Assembly (NCBI GenBank): GCA_004297235.1 | Contig: SCUR01000364.1 | Location: 1-15,692, forward strand | Origin: Candidatus Manganitrophaceae bacterium | GTDB taxonomy: Bacteria; Nitrospirota; Nitrospiria; SBBL01; Manganitrophaceae | Length of the DNA: 15,692 nt | Direction: 5' to 3' | In this document: positions 1 through 8,723 of the stretch, piece by piece | Numbering within the stretch: the first letter of the stretch is position 1 | Layout of the letters: each line of letters begins with the position of its first letter | Program-made: the position numbers and the translations under genes | The notes under the pieces: generated by a model | The model's database searches: none | The model's input: the letters and a program-made list of their open reading frames with translations, nothing else | What the model was told of the DNA's origin: nothing

Positions 1-1
1 C

Positions 2-598
2 GTGCAAGGAAATTCTCGGTTGATTCTGCCGGGGGTCACCTTCTCGCGGACCCTGACCGATGGAAGGCTCGTCCCCCGCCGGGGAAGCCGGCTCTCTTTG
101 ACGGTTCGGGGGACCGATGAGGCGATCGGCTCCGATCTCTTTCTCATTCAAACGGAAGTGCACGGGAAGATTATCCGCCCGATCGGGGAGCCGGGGAGAA
201 TTTTTCTTCGGGGCGATTTGGGGCGGACCGCCGTTTCCAATTTCACCGATCTCCCCGCCTCGCTCCGCTTCTTCGCGGGGGGCGATCGGAGCATACGCGG
301 TTACGCCTACAACTCCTTGGGTCCCGAGGATGAAACGGGCCAGGTCATCGGCGGTCGCTATTTGGCGGTGGGAAGCATCGAGTATGATTATCGGGTCGCA
401 AAACAATGGAGCATCGCCCTCTTCTATGACGTCGGCAATGCCTTCAGCGATTGGGGCGAGCTCAATCTACAACAAGGGGTCGGAATCGGCGGCCGTTGGT
501 ATTCCCCGGTCGGACCGATCCGGCTTGACCTGGCCTATGCGCTCGACAAGCCCGGTTGGGCGATTCGGATCCACATCAACATGGGGCCCGATCTATGA
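2..598 (+). CDS. tamA: TamA, C-terminal part of an Omp85-family outer-membrane beta-barrel (5' end outside window)
   Basis: This is the last ~198 codons of an Omp85/BamA-superfamily barrel; the frame is open at the left edge, so the POTRA domains and first strands are missing. TamA sits in the outer membrane and works with TamB in assembling some outer-membrane proteins and in envelope homeostasis. Seen in the sequence: alternating beta-strand patterns, the conserved loop-6 motif IRGY (visible residues 98-101, preceded by FFAGGDRS), a Gly-rich penultimate strand region (GVGIGGRWYSPVGPIRLDLAYAL) and the C-terminal ending HINMGPDL. The GPxL ending matches TamA, as I recall it, rather than the terminal Phe of classical barrels. 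Its TGA overlaps the ATG of the next gene (ATGA, 595-598), and that gene is clearly tamB, which makes TamA far more likely than BamA. The GTG at position 2 is an internal Val codon, not a start. Confidence 0.9.
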   Translation: MQGNSRLILPGVTFSRTLTDGRLVPRRGSRLSLTVRGTDEAIGSDLFLIQTEVHGKIIRPIGEPGRIFLRGDLGRTAVSNFTDLPASLRFFAGGDRSIRGYAYNSLGPEDETGQVIGGRYLAVGSIEYDYRVAKQWSIALFYDVGNAFSDWGELNLQQGVGIGGRWYSPVGPIRLDLAYALDKPGWAIRIHINMGPDL

Positions 599-3500
599 AG
601 ATGCGGCTGCTCTGGCTTGTTCCGCTCTTGTTCCTCCTGTTTCTTCTGATCGGTTTTGGACTGTTCGTTTCAACGCCGCCGGGGACCCGTTGGCTCCTCT
701 CTTCAGCAAGCCGTTTCGCACCGGGGGACCTTCACATTGCCGAAACGGAGGGAACGCTCTTCGGTCCGCTCACACTCAAGGGGGTGGAGTATACGGATGA
801 GAGCGGAGCGCTGGCGGTGGAGGAGATCGGAGTGACATGGCGTCCCATCCGTCTGCTCCTTGGGGAGTTTTGGATCGAGACGCTCTCCGTTCGGGGAATC
901 CGGTATCGACCCTCTTACGAGGAGCGTCCCCCCTCTCAGGAGACCGGTGGGGCGCTCCCCTCGGTCGACCTCCCGCTTCGCGTCGTGGTCTCGAAGGCGA
1001 CCATCGACAAGATCACCTACGCCGCCGAGCGGTCCGTCACCCTCGACCGGATCGCATTCACCGGCCGGATCGATGAAGGCGGGCTTCAGATTCAATCGCT
1101 CCAGGTCGCGGCGCCTCAATTCGAGGTCTCTCTATCGGGAAAAGTCGATCCGCATGGAGCGTATCCCTTCGAGGTTTCGGCGACCTGGTCCGCCCTTCCT
1201 CTTCCGGATACGCCATTCCGCGGCAAGGGGGAGGTCCACGGAACGTTACAGCGATTTAACCTTCGCCATCAAGTGACCGAACCTTTTTCGATCGCCACCG
1301 AAGGAACGGTTCTGCTGAAAGAAACAACCCCCGCCTTCGATCTGAACGGGAGCTGGAGCGACGTCCGGTGGCCCCCCGCCGAGGCGATGATCGAAAGCGC
1401 CCGGGGGACCTATCGTCTCACCGGCCGAATCGACGATTACCGGTTCCACCTCCAGACCGATCTGCAAGGACCGCCATTTCCCGGAAGCCTCTGGACAATC
1501 GAAGGGACCGGCACCCAAACGGCCGCCACCTTCAACGAAATCGACGTCCGGACGCTGGATGGGAAAATCAAAGGGGATGGAAAAATCGGCTGGGAGCCGG
1601 AGTTGCTGTGGGTCCTGTCGCTCAGCGGATCGGGCCTGAATCCCGCGGAACAATGGCCCGACTGGCAGGGAGAGGTTGCCTTCCAGCTCGACACGCGCGG
1701 AAAATGGACCGGCCGGGGACCGATCGGCGAATTCAAACTCTCCAATCTGAAAGGAACACTGCGCGGGTATCCGGTCGCTTCCCGCGCTCACCTGAAGATG
1801 AATCAGGAGGCTTATGCTCTGGAAACCCTCGATCTTCAATCGGGTGCGGCGCGGCTGACGGCCGCCGGGACATTAAAAGACGAATGGGATCTTCGCTGGA
1901 AGATTCAGGCCCCCGATCTGGCGGCCCTTCTCCCCGACGCGGCGGGAAGATTGATTGGAAGCGGAAGGATCCGCGGCGCACGCGCCCTCCCGACCATTTC
2001 AGCGACGCTTCAGGGAGAGGGGTTGAAGTGGACGGAAACCAAAGTGAATCGATTTCAGATGAACGGGTTGGTCGACCTCCAAGACCGGATCGAGTCTCAT
2101 CTCGACTTCAAAGCGGAAGGAATCGAAGCGGCCGGCCAGGTCGTCACCCAGGCGCATATAAACGGAAAGGGCCGACTCACGGGACACGTCGTGCAGGCCG
2201 ATGTCCATTCCCGAGATCAACAGGCCTCTCTTCAACTGGAAGGCGGCGTTGAGAAAAATCGGTGGAAGGGAGCGCTCCGACGGTCGTTCATACAAGATCC
2301 CCGGCTGGGAAGATGGACGCTGGATCAACCGATTCCAATGATCTTGGCAGCCGATATTATCCGCGTTGAACAGGGGTGCTGGCTTCAGGAGTCGGCCCGG
2401 CTCTGCGTCGCCGGACAGTGGCAACGACAGCAAGGTTGGCAAACGGAGGGCCGGGCCGAACGGCTTCCGCTCGCTCTGGTGAAGCCGTGGCTTCCTCCGG
2501 AGGTGATCCTGTCCGGCGCCTTCGACGGAGAATGGACCGCGCGCCAAGAAGGCGAACCGCTTCAGTTCAAAACCGAGTGGATTCCACGGCCGGGAATGTT
2601 GGTTTATAAAATCGCGGAAGGGGAAAAGATCGATGTCCCCTATCGAGACGGACTTTTTCAAGCGGAATTACAGGGGGAGACCCTCCGTGTCAAGACCCAA
2701 CTAACGCTGACCGGATATGGCGCGCTTCAAGCGGCGCTCAGCTTGACGCCGATGGGATCCGCCGTGGATTGGCGGCAGAGCCGTTTGGAGGGAACGGTGC
2801 AGGCCCATCTGGATCAATTGGAACCGATTACCGCGTTCGTCCCCTCGGTCACACAGGTGGGCGGAAAACTCCGAATCCATTTCAGCCTGGCGGGCACCCC
2901 GAACGAGCCTCGCGTGACCGGAAACGCTCTCTTCGACGAGGGAAAGGCCCGGCTGGCCGCGCTGGGAATCAATCTCGCTGACGCACGTTTGGAGATTCGG
3001 AGCGGGGAAAATGGGACGCTGCTTGTTCACGGAGAGGCGCGGTCCGATCCGGGCAGCGTGAATGTGGATGGAACGATAGCGCTGAATGCGGAGCAGGGCT
3101 GGCCGACCCGCCTCTCGATTCGAGGCGAGCGTTTTGAAGCGGTCGACCTGCCGGAAGCGCGCCTCCTCGCCTCTCCCGATCTGACCCTTCAGATACAGGG
3201 CCGGCGGATTGATCTGAACGGAGCGGTCCTCATCCCGGAAGCCCAGATCACCCCGCGTGAACTCCCGAAGGGAGCGGTTCAGGTCTCAGAAGACACCGTT
3301 GTCATCCGCTCTCCTTCCGGAAACCAGAACCAATCCAATACCGCCCGCCGGCAGATTCATACCCAGGTGACGATCCGATTCGGGGACAAGGTCGCCTTTA
3401 ACGGTTTCGGCCTCTCCGGACGGGTCGCCGGGGAGTTACTCGTCACCGAGACTCCCGATCAGCCGACCCTGGCGGAGGGAACACTCAGAATCGTCGAAGG

Positions 3501-4056
3501 TCAATACCGGGCCTACGGTCAAAAGTTGGATATCGAGGAGGGCCGGCTGATTTTTGCCGGCCCGACCGACAATCCCGGCCTGGATATTCGGGCGGTCCGG
3601 AAAGTCGAGCAGATCACCGCCGGAATCCACGTCAGCGGGACACTGAAGCGCCCTCAAAGCACCCTTTTTTCGGAGCCCCCGATGGATGACGCAAATACGC
3701 TCTCTTATTTGCTGTTGGGGCGTCCCCTCCATCAAGCATCGAGCGCCGAAGGAGACCTTTTGACAAAGGCGATCTCCGCCCTCGGCATCAAAGGGGGCAA
3801 CCTCCTGGCCAAACGGATCGGCCGGACACTCGGGCTCGACGAAGTGAGCCTTCAGGCGGGAGACTCGATCGAGCAAACGACGCTGGTCATCGGGAAATAT
3901 CTGTCGCCGCGATTTTACGTCAGCTACGGGATCGGCCTGTTCGAAGCGAGCAATACCCTCTCTCTCCGGTACAAGCTCAATCAGAGTTTAACCCTTCGCG
4001 CTCAAAGCGGCGTGGAAAATACCCTCGATCTTCTCTATACCCACGAATACGATTGA
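595..4056 (+). CDS. tamB: TamB, inner-membrane-anchored translocation/assembly module (DUF490/AsmA-like)
   Basis: TamB proteins are anchored in the inner membrane and form a long hydrophobic beta-groove across the periplasm that contacts TamA; they are implicated in outer-membrane protein assembly and phospholipid transport. The product is 1153 aa, close to the usual 1100-1300. Residues about 4-24 form one hydrophobic signal anchor, followed by TPPGTRWLL, typical of TamB N-termini. The middle is a long run of alternating beta-strands of AsmA/DUF3971 type. The C-terminal DUF490/TamB domain covers roughly residues 800-1153, with EGTLRIVEGQYRAYGQ near 960, then YLLLGRP, and the strand-rich ending. 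I chose the ATG at 595 because it overlaps the tamA stop (ATGA), suggesting translational coupling. An in-frame TTG at 556 would add 13 polar residues before the anchor and is less likely. A second ATG at 601 is also possible. Confidence 0.93.
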   Translation: MKMRLLWLVPLLFLLFLLIGFGLFVSTPPGTRWLLSSASRFAPGDLHIAETEGTLFGPLTLKGVEYTDESGALAVEEIGVTWRPIRLLLGEFWIETLSVRGIRYRPSYEERPPSQETGGALPSVDLPLRVVVSKATIDKITYAAERSVTLDRIAFTGRIDEGGLQIQSLQVAAPQFEVSLSGKVDPHGAYPFEVSATWSALPLPDTPFRGKGEVHGTLQRFNLRHQVTEPFSIATEGTVLLKETTPAFDLNGSWSDVRWPPAEAMIESARGTYRLTGRIDDYRFHLQTDLQGPPFPGSLWTIEGTGTQTAATFNEIDVRTLDGKIKGDGKIGWEPELLWVLSLSGSGLNPAEQWPDWQGEVAFQLDTRGKWTGRGPIGEFKLSNLKGTLRGYPVASRAHLKMNQEAYALETLDLQSGAARLTAAGTLKDEWDLRWKIQAPDLAALLPDAAGRLIGSGRIRGARALPTISATLQGEGLKWTETKVNRFQMNGLVDLQDRIESHLDFKAEGIEAAGQVVTQAHINGKGRLTGHVVQADVHSRDQQASLQLEGGVEKNRWKGALRRSFIQDPRLGRWTLDQPIPMILAADIIRVEQGCWLQESARLCVAGQWQRQQGWQTEGRAERLPLALVKPWLPPEVILSGAFDGEWTARQEGEPLQFKTEWIPRPGMLVYKIAEGEKIDVPYRDGLFQAELQGETLRVKTQLTLTGYGALQAALSLTPMGSAVDWRQSRLEGTVQAHLDQLEPITAFVPSVTQVGGKLRIHFSLAGTPNEPRVTGNALFDEGKARLAALGINLADARLEIRSGENGTLLVHGEARSDPGSVNVDGTIALNAEQGWPTRLSIRGERFEAVDLPEARLLASPDLTLQIQGRRIDLNGAVLIPEAQITPRELPKGAVQVSEDTVVIRSPSGNQNQSNTARRQIHTQVTIRFGDKVAFNGFGLSGRVAGELLVTETPDQPTLAEGTLRIVEGQYRAYGQKLDIEEGRLIFAGPTDNPGLDIRAVRKVEQITAGIHVSGTLKRPQSTLFSEPPMDDANTLSYLLLGRPLHQASSAEGDLLTKAISALGIKGGNLLAKRIGRTLGLDEVSLQAGDSIEQTTLVIGKYLSPRFYVSYGIGLFEASNTLSLRYKLNQSLTLRAQSGVENTLDLLYTHEYD

Positions 4057-4459
4057 GCTTTCATTTTTCTCATCGTCTCCATTCCTTTTACACCGGTTCC
4101 CGCCTATCCCATATCGGAAAAAGAGTGCGATATTTACTTCAGGTGGGACGTTGGAATACCGAGGCGACGAGGGTCGAAAGGATTATTTTGGCGGGAGTCT
4201 CGATCATCCCTATCGATGAAGCCTTGACAGGAGGTGACCGGGGAGACCGGTGTGGGCCTTCCCATCGTGAAAAAGATTGTCGATGTGTATGGGGGAAAGA
4301 TCCGGGTCGAACCGCAAAGGAGAAAACGCGCAACCTTCTTTATCCGGCTCCCTCGGAAAAATGAAATTCAACAGGCCGGCCGGTGAACGTGAAGGTCAAG
4401 CCGATATTCGTCGCGCTGAAAAGGGAATCATCAAGACCTGAAAAATAAAACGCCTTCGC
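4057..4459. other. Gene-free convergent spacer with decayed coding sequence
   Basis: About 400 bases lie between the tamB stop and the stop of the convergent hybrid kinase. The only recognisable content is the kinase remnant listed separately (4228-4386). The tamB frame stays open for 56 further codons to a TGA at 4225-4227, and the first of these encode a hydrophobic, signal-like stretch (FLIVSIPFTPVPAYP) with no start codon. I see no stem-loop followed by a T-run that would serve as a terminator for either convergent gene, and no tRNA-like structure. The stretch looks like degenerate sequence from a lost gene or genes. Confidence 0.55.
4228..4386 (+). pseudogene. Remnant of a sensor histidine kinase (HATPase_c C-terminal end)
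   Basis: The frame between the TGA at 4225-4227 and the TGA at 4384-4386 encodes 52 residues with the G2-box region of a histidine-kinase ATPase: ETGVGLPIVKKIVDVYGGKI, then a short charged turn, then ATFFIRLPRK. This matches the last two or three secondary-structure elements of HATPase_c domains (G-x-G-L-x-I-V-K-x-I-V-x-x-x-G-G-x-I). There is no start codon, N box, G1 box or HisKA domain upstream in any plus frame. It is not a copy of the neighbouring minus-strand kinase, whose G2 box reads GSGLGLSTSYSIIKKHDG. Deletion of the rest of a kinase gene is the simplest explanation. A shorter overlapping reading (GTG at 4383 to about 4449) is too small to interpret. The motif is clear; the pseudogene status is inference. 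Confidence 0.62.
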
Positions 4460-7400
4460 CTACCGATTCTTCGAAACGATCCGCTTCACCACCCGTCCCA
4501 GCTCTTCCATCCTGAACGGCTTCGCCACGAAGTCGCTGAACCCGTATGCCGTGAAGGAGGCCGCGAGCGGATCGTTCGAATAGCCGCTGGAGACGATGGC
4601 CTTGACCTCGGGGTCGATCTCGCGCAGTTTCCGGATCGCCTCTTTTCCGCCGACTCCCCCTGGTATCGTCAAATCCATGATGACGGCGTCGAACGGATGG
4701 CCCGACTCCCTGGCCGAACGATAAAGCGAAACCGCCTCCAATCCCTCCTTGGCAAGGGTCACCTCATAACCGAGGCGACCCAACATCTCTTGAAAAACGT
4801 CCCGGATGATCTCTTCATCATCCATGACCAAAATCCTTCCCCGGCCGACCAACGACGCGATCTCAATCATCTCTTTATCCTTTGGAATCGCCGCATTTGG
4901 AAATGCCGGCAGGTAGATGGAGAAGGTCGAGCCCTTTCCGAGCTCGGAGTCGACCGTCATGGTGCCGTCATGTTTTTTGATGATCGAATAGGAGGTCGAC
5001 AACCCCAAGCCGCTCCCCTTCTGTTTGGTCGTAAAGTAGGGATCGAAGATCTTCGAGAGATGCTCCTTCGGAATGCCGATCCCAAAATCCCGAATGGTGA
5101 TGTGAATGTAATCTCTCCCCTTCAAAGGGAGGCCCTTGACCTCCTCGATCGTTTTATTCTCGGCGCCGATCTGAATGATCCCCCCCTCCGGCATCGACTG
5201 CTGCGCGTTGAGGATCAGATTATGGATCACCTGGCCGACCTGCCCTTCATCGACCTCGACCGGCCATAGGTTTTCCTGTATTGAAAATTCGCATCGAACG
5301 TTGGACCCCCTCACCACGAAATCGGCCGAATCTTGAAGAAGGTCGACCATGGAGGCGGTCTTCTTCACCGGAGCCCCCCCCTTGGCGAAGGTCAGCAGTT
5401 GCTGCGCCAGATCTCTCGCCCGCATCGAAGCCTTCTCCGCTTGACCCAACCGCTCGTATATTTCCGACCGCTCATCAAGCGAGAGCATGGCGAGTGAAAG
5501 GTTCCCGAGAATCGCGGTCAGGAGGTTGTTAAAATCGTGGGCCACCCCCCCTGCGAGAAGGCCGACCGACTCCAGGGTGCTCGCGCGAAGGAGTTCCTCC
5601 TGCATCCGCTGCTTCTCTGTGACATCCCGAAAGACAAGAACCACCCCGATGATCCTCCCCTCCCGATTCCGGATCGGCGCTCCGCTGTCGGCGATGGCGT
5701 GTTCTCTTCCGTCTTTGGCGATGAGAACGGTATGATTGGCAAGGGCAACAACCTGACCCGTGGCGAGCACTTTTTCCACCGGATTTTCGCAATCGGCTCG
5801 ACTCTTCTCATGAACGATGTGGAAGACCTCCGACAGCGGCCGGCCGACCGCTTCCTCCTGGAACCAGCCGCTGAGCTCCTCCGCGGTGCGGTTGATGAAA
5901 AGGACGCGGCCGGTCACATCGGTGGCGATCACCCCGTCCCCGATGGAGCCCAACGTCACCGCCAGACGTTCTTTTTCCGCCGCAAGGGCCTCCTCTCCCC
6001 GCTTCCGATCGGTCATGTCGCGATAGTTGATGACAATGGCCCCGACGCTCGGCTCCTCGAACAGATTCGTGCCGATCCCCTCCATCCATCGCCAAGAGCC
6101 GTCTTTATGCTGAATGCGGTACTCCATGGTGACGCGGCCGCCCGGCCGGCGGACCAAAAAAGAAAGCATCTCCTCGTTCCGCTCGCGATCTTCGGAGTGG
6201 ATTAAATCCAGCGCATTCCGTCCGATGAACTCCTCGACGGCATAGCCAAGGAGACGCGATGTCGAGGGGCTGGCATAGACGATCAGACCGGAGGCGGTCA
6301 CCAAGACAATCCCGTCCGAGCTCTGCTCGATCAACGCGCGGAAGTGTTTCTCCCGCTGATTCAGGGTCTCCTCGATCCGCTTGCGCTCCGCAATTTCCTC
6401 CTGGGCCGAGCGGTAAAGACGCGCATTCTCCACCGCGACGACGGCGCGACGGGCCAGCTCTTCCGCGAAGGCAACCTCTTTGGGGCCGTAGCGCCGGCCC
6501 GATTCGATTGAAACGAAGGAAAGCGCCCCCAGGACGCGCCCCTGCGCGAGGAGTGGAACCACCATGGCGGATCGGATGCCGAGCCCCCGGGCGATCTGGA
6601 GATGCGATTCGCTCTGAGCGATCGCCGTCAGCAGCTCCTCTGAAATTTCAGGAATGAGCTCCGAGCGGCCGCTTTCCAAAACTTTTTGAAGGGGATGTTT
6701 CCCCCGGGGGAGAGGGGGATAGCGGCGCATCAATTCTCTCCCGATCGCCGCCTTCTCCGGGTCGGTGGCGGCCACCGCGACCCGTCGAACCCGCTCCCCT
6801 TCAATCATATCGATAATGCATCCGTCCGCAAGGAAAGGGACCGACAAGCGCGCCAGCCGCTCCAAGGTCGTCTCATAATCGAGGGAGGCCGCCAAAAGCC
6901 CGCTGGCGTCGGAGAGAAAGGCCAGTTGGCCCCGCGCCGCTTCCGCCTCGCTGCGCGCGGAAAGCTCTCGTTCCAGCAGATCCTGCCGCTCGGCCTCCAC
7001 CCGTTTTCGCTCGGTAATATCTCGGAGAAAGCCTTGAAAGACCGGGGGGCCCTCCAACGGAATGCGGGTAATGGTCAGCTCGATCGGAAACTCGCTTCCG
7101 TCGGCCCGTATTCCGGTCGTCTCGATCCGCCGGTTCAAAATCGGCCCTTCTCCTGTCGACAAATATCTTTCGAATGCGTCCCGATGGCGTTTCCTCAAAT
7201 GCGGAGGGATAATTCGATCGGCCATGCTCCGGCCGAGAAGATCGCTCTTCGTAAAACCGAACGTCTGCTCGGCCGCGGCGTTGAACTCGATGATCTTTCC
7301 TTCGTGATCGACGGTGATCATGCAATCGAGGGCCGATTCGAAGATGGCCCGCTTTCTCGTTTCGCTTTCCAGAAGGGCCCTCTCCGCCTCTTTTCGATCG

Positions 7401-8479
7401 ATGAATTGTCCGATCTGGGTTCCGATGTTCGACAGCATCTGCAAGAGCTCGACATCGGGCCGCCGGATCTCCCGGCTGAGGAATTCCATGACCCCCGAAA
7501 CGCCGCTCCCGCTCCGGATCGGGAAAGCCAACGCCGAATGGATCCCCATTTCGACGGCATGGACGGCCCGAAGAAAGTCGGCGACGTCGGCCACCTCGGT
7601 CAACCAGACCGGCTCCCCGCGGGTCCAGACCTGCCCGGGAAACCCTTCGCCGGGCCAAAAAATTTTCTCCCGGCTGATCGCTTCGAACTCGGAGGGGTTC
7701 GTGGTGGGAGCCTGCCAGGTCTCGACGCACGTCAGCACCCGGACCTGATCGTTGGTCTTCCAGAAAATGCCGAGATCCCATCCGAAACTCTCGCAGACTA
7801 TTCGAAGAATTTTCGGAGCGGTCTCGCCCAACGATCCTGATTGCGCCAGGATCTGCGTGATCGCATGTTCCGCGGCCAGATGACTTTCGATCCGCTTCCG
7901 CTCTTTCATCTCGGTTTGAAGCTCGACGTTCAACGCGTTGAGCTGCGCCGTGCGATCGGCGACCCGCCGCTCCAGGGTCTCGTTGAGCTGCCGGATTTTT
8001 GCTTCCGCTTCCGCACCCGGCGTATCGTCCCGAATCAGCGCCGCGACGCCGTTTGGAAGCGCGGCATTATATTGAATTGAAGAGAATCGGGTCTCCCCCG
8101 GAAAAATATCCCCGCTTTTTTTCCGATAAGAGATCATTTTTAGAACGGAGTTCTTTCGGAAAGACCCCTCCGGCCCCCCTGCCTCCGTTTCCTCCGCATA
8201 GAGGAAGCGGAAAGGTTTCCCGATCAACTCGTCGGGTGAATAGCCGAAAAGCGAGGCGCACGCCGGATTGCAATGGACGATCTTCCACTCCGCATCGACG
8301 ATCACAACGGCCTCTTCGATCGCGTCGAGGAGGCTTTGATCGTTCCGGTTTGAAAGGATTGGACCGGGTGGAGCCGGATTGGATGGAGAAGAAGGCATTT
8401 TCTTCCGTCGCTGAAAGTTCGTCCAGACAATCGCCATGGCAAGAAACGAAACGCCTGATAAAAGAATGACGGAGATCAT
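4460..8479 (-). CDS. Hybrid sensor histidine kinase (TM-PAS-GAF-PAS-GAF-PAS-PAS-HisKA-HATPase-REC)
   Basis: A 1339-aa multi-sensor kinase that should autophosphorylate on His and pass phosphate to its own receiver. Domains by residue: one N-terminal membrane helix (about 2-20); PAS1 48-155; coiled coil 156-200 (LNETLERRVADRTAQLNALN); GAF1 205-362; PAS2 370-495 (FixL-like, ending GFLRDITERKR); GAF2 525-690; PAS3 705-828; PAS4 835-958; HisKA 970-1035 with H-box GGVAHDFNN, phospho-acceptor His981; HATPase about 1075-1192 with N box (Asn1087, Asn1091), G1 DFGIGIP (1131-1137) and G2 GSGLGL (1155-1160); receiver about 1213-1335 with acidic pair Asp1220/Asp1221, phospho-acceptor Asp1269 and Lys1320 in AKPF. 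All catalytic residues are present, so it should be active. There is no periplasmic sensing domain, so it probably senses cytoplasmic cues through PAS/GAF. The start ATG at 8479 has a good Shine-Dalgarno. It is monocistronic here, with no separate response-regulator gene adjacent. Confidence 0.93.
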   Translation of the reverse strand: MISVILLSGVSFLAMAIVWTNFQRRKKMPSSPSNPAPPGPILSNRNDQSLLDAIEEAVVIVDAEWKIVHCNPACASLFGYSPDELIGKPFRFLYAEETEAGGPEGSFRKNSVLKMISYRKKSGDIFPGETRFSSIQYNAALPNGVAALIRDDTPGAEAEAKIRQLNETLERRVADRTAQLNALNVELQTEMKERKRIESHLAAEHAITQILAQSGSLGETAPKILRIVCESFGWDLGIFWKTNDQVRVLTCVETWQAPTTNPSEFEAISREKIFWPGEGFPGQVWTRGEPVWLTEVADVADFLRAVHAVEMGIHSALAFPIRSGSGVSGVMEFLSREIRRPDVELLQMLSNIGTQIGQFIDRKEAERALLESETRKRAIFESALDCMITVDHEGKIIEFNAAAEQTFGFTKSDLLGRSMADRIIPPHLRKRHRDAFERYLSTGEGPILNRRIETTGIRADGSEFPIELTITRIPLEGPPVFQGFLRDITERKRVEAERQDLLERELSARSEAEAARGQLAFLSDASGLLAASLDYETTLERLARLSVPFLADGCIIDMIEGERVRRVAVAATDPEKAAIGRELMRRYPPLPRGKHPLQKVLESGRSELIPEISEELLTAIAQSESHLQIARGLGIRSAMVVPLLAQGRVLGALSFVSIESGRRYGPKEVAFAEELARRAVVAVENARLYRSAQEEIAERKRIEETLNQREKHFRALIEQSSDGIVLVTASGLIVYASPSTSRLLGYAVEEFIGRNALDLIHSEDRERNEEMLSFLVRRPGGRVTMEYRIQHKDGSWRWMEGIGTNLFEEPSVGAIVINYRDMTDRKRGEEALAAEKERLAVTLGSIGDGVIATDVTGRVLFINRTAEELSGWFQEEAVGRPLSEVFHIVHEKSRADCENPVEKVLATGQVVALANHTVLIAKDGREHAIADSGAPIRNREGRIIGVVLVFRDVTEKQRMQEELLRASTLESVGLLAGGVAHDFNNLLTAILGNLSLAMLSLDERSEIYERLGQAEKASMRARDLAQQLLTFAKGGAPVKKTASMVDLLQDSADFVVRGSNVRCEFSIQENLWPVEVDEGQVGQVIHNLILNAQQSMPEGGIIQIGAENKTIEEVKGLPLKGRDYIHITIRDFGIGIPKEHLSKIFDPYFTTKQKGSGLGLSTSYSIIKKHDGTMTVDSELGKGSTFSIYLPAFPNAAIPKDKEMIEIASLVGRGRILVMDDEEIIRDVFQEMLGRLGYEVTLAKEGLEAVSLYRSARESGHPFDAVIMDLTIPGGVGGKEAIRKLREIDPEVKAIVSSGYSNDPLAASFTAYGFSDFVAKPFRMEELGRVVKRIVSKNR

Positions 8480-8486
8480 CTCTGCT

Positions 8487-8491
8487 CTCCT
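8487..8491 (-). promoter_or_regulatory. Ribosome binding site of the hybrid kinase
   Basis: On the minus strand AGGAG lies 7 nt upstream of the ATG at 8479. It fixes the kinase start, so that the protein begins with the hydrophobic segment MISVILLSGVSF. Confidence 0.75.
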
Positions 8492-8723
8492 AATTCAGCT
8501 CCCGATTAAGAATCAAGACAGGATGAGATCTCTCGAGTCCCACCGGAGCAAATCTCTTTCCAGGGCTGCACCGAAATCCCGGGTCGGCGACGACAGGCAA
8601 GTAGGATCCCTCCCGCGAATACCGCCGGCGGCATACGGAGGGAAACGTACAACGTTTTATTTTGGATGAAAATGGGAAGTAATTTCAATCAGAAAAATTA
8701 TCAAAGTCTTGTCCGGGAGATTC

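Noticed and set aside
556..594. Upstream TTG start extending tamB by 13 codons
   Set aside because: The extension is polar, lies within tamA coding sequence and precedes the membrane anchor; the ATGA overlap at 595 is a much better start.
1368..2252. 294-codon plus-strand frame inside tamB
   Set aside because: Arg/Pro-rich +1-type shadow of tamB; tamB itself is continuous and recognisable.
4240..4251. Terminator hairpin ACCGG/CCGGT in the convergent spacer
   Set aside because: Only 5 bp, lies inside the kinase remnant and has no T-run.
4053..4364. 103-codon plus-strand frame after tamB
   Set aside because: It starts at a TTG across the tamB stop, gives a Cys/Arg-rich peptide unlike any family, and its second half is the frame-shifted reading of the histidine-kinase remnant.
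6686..7840. 384-codon plus-strand frame inside the kinase gene
   Set aside because: Antisense to the PAS/GAF region; the minus-strand protein has all kinase motifs, so this is a shadow.
8506..8688. 60-codon minus-strand frame upstream of the kinase
   Set aside because: TTG start with no Shine-Dalgarno and no recognisable similarity. The MPPAVFAGGILL...CRRR stretch loosely recalls a sorting signal, but lacks the PEP motif and any preceding protein.
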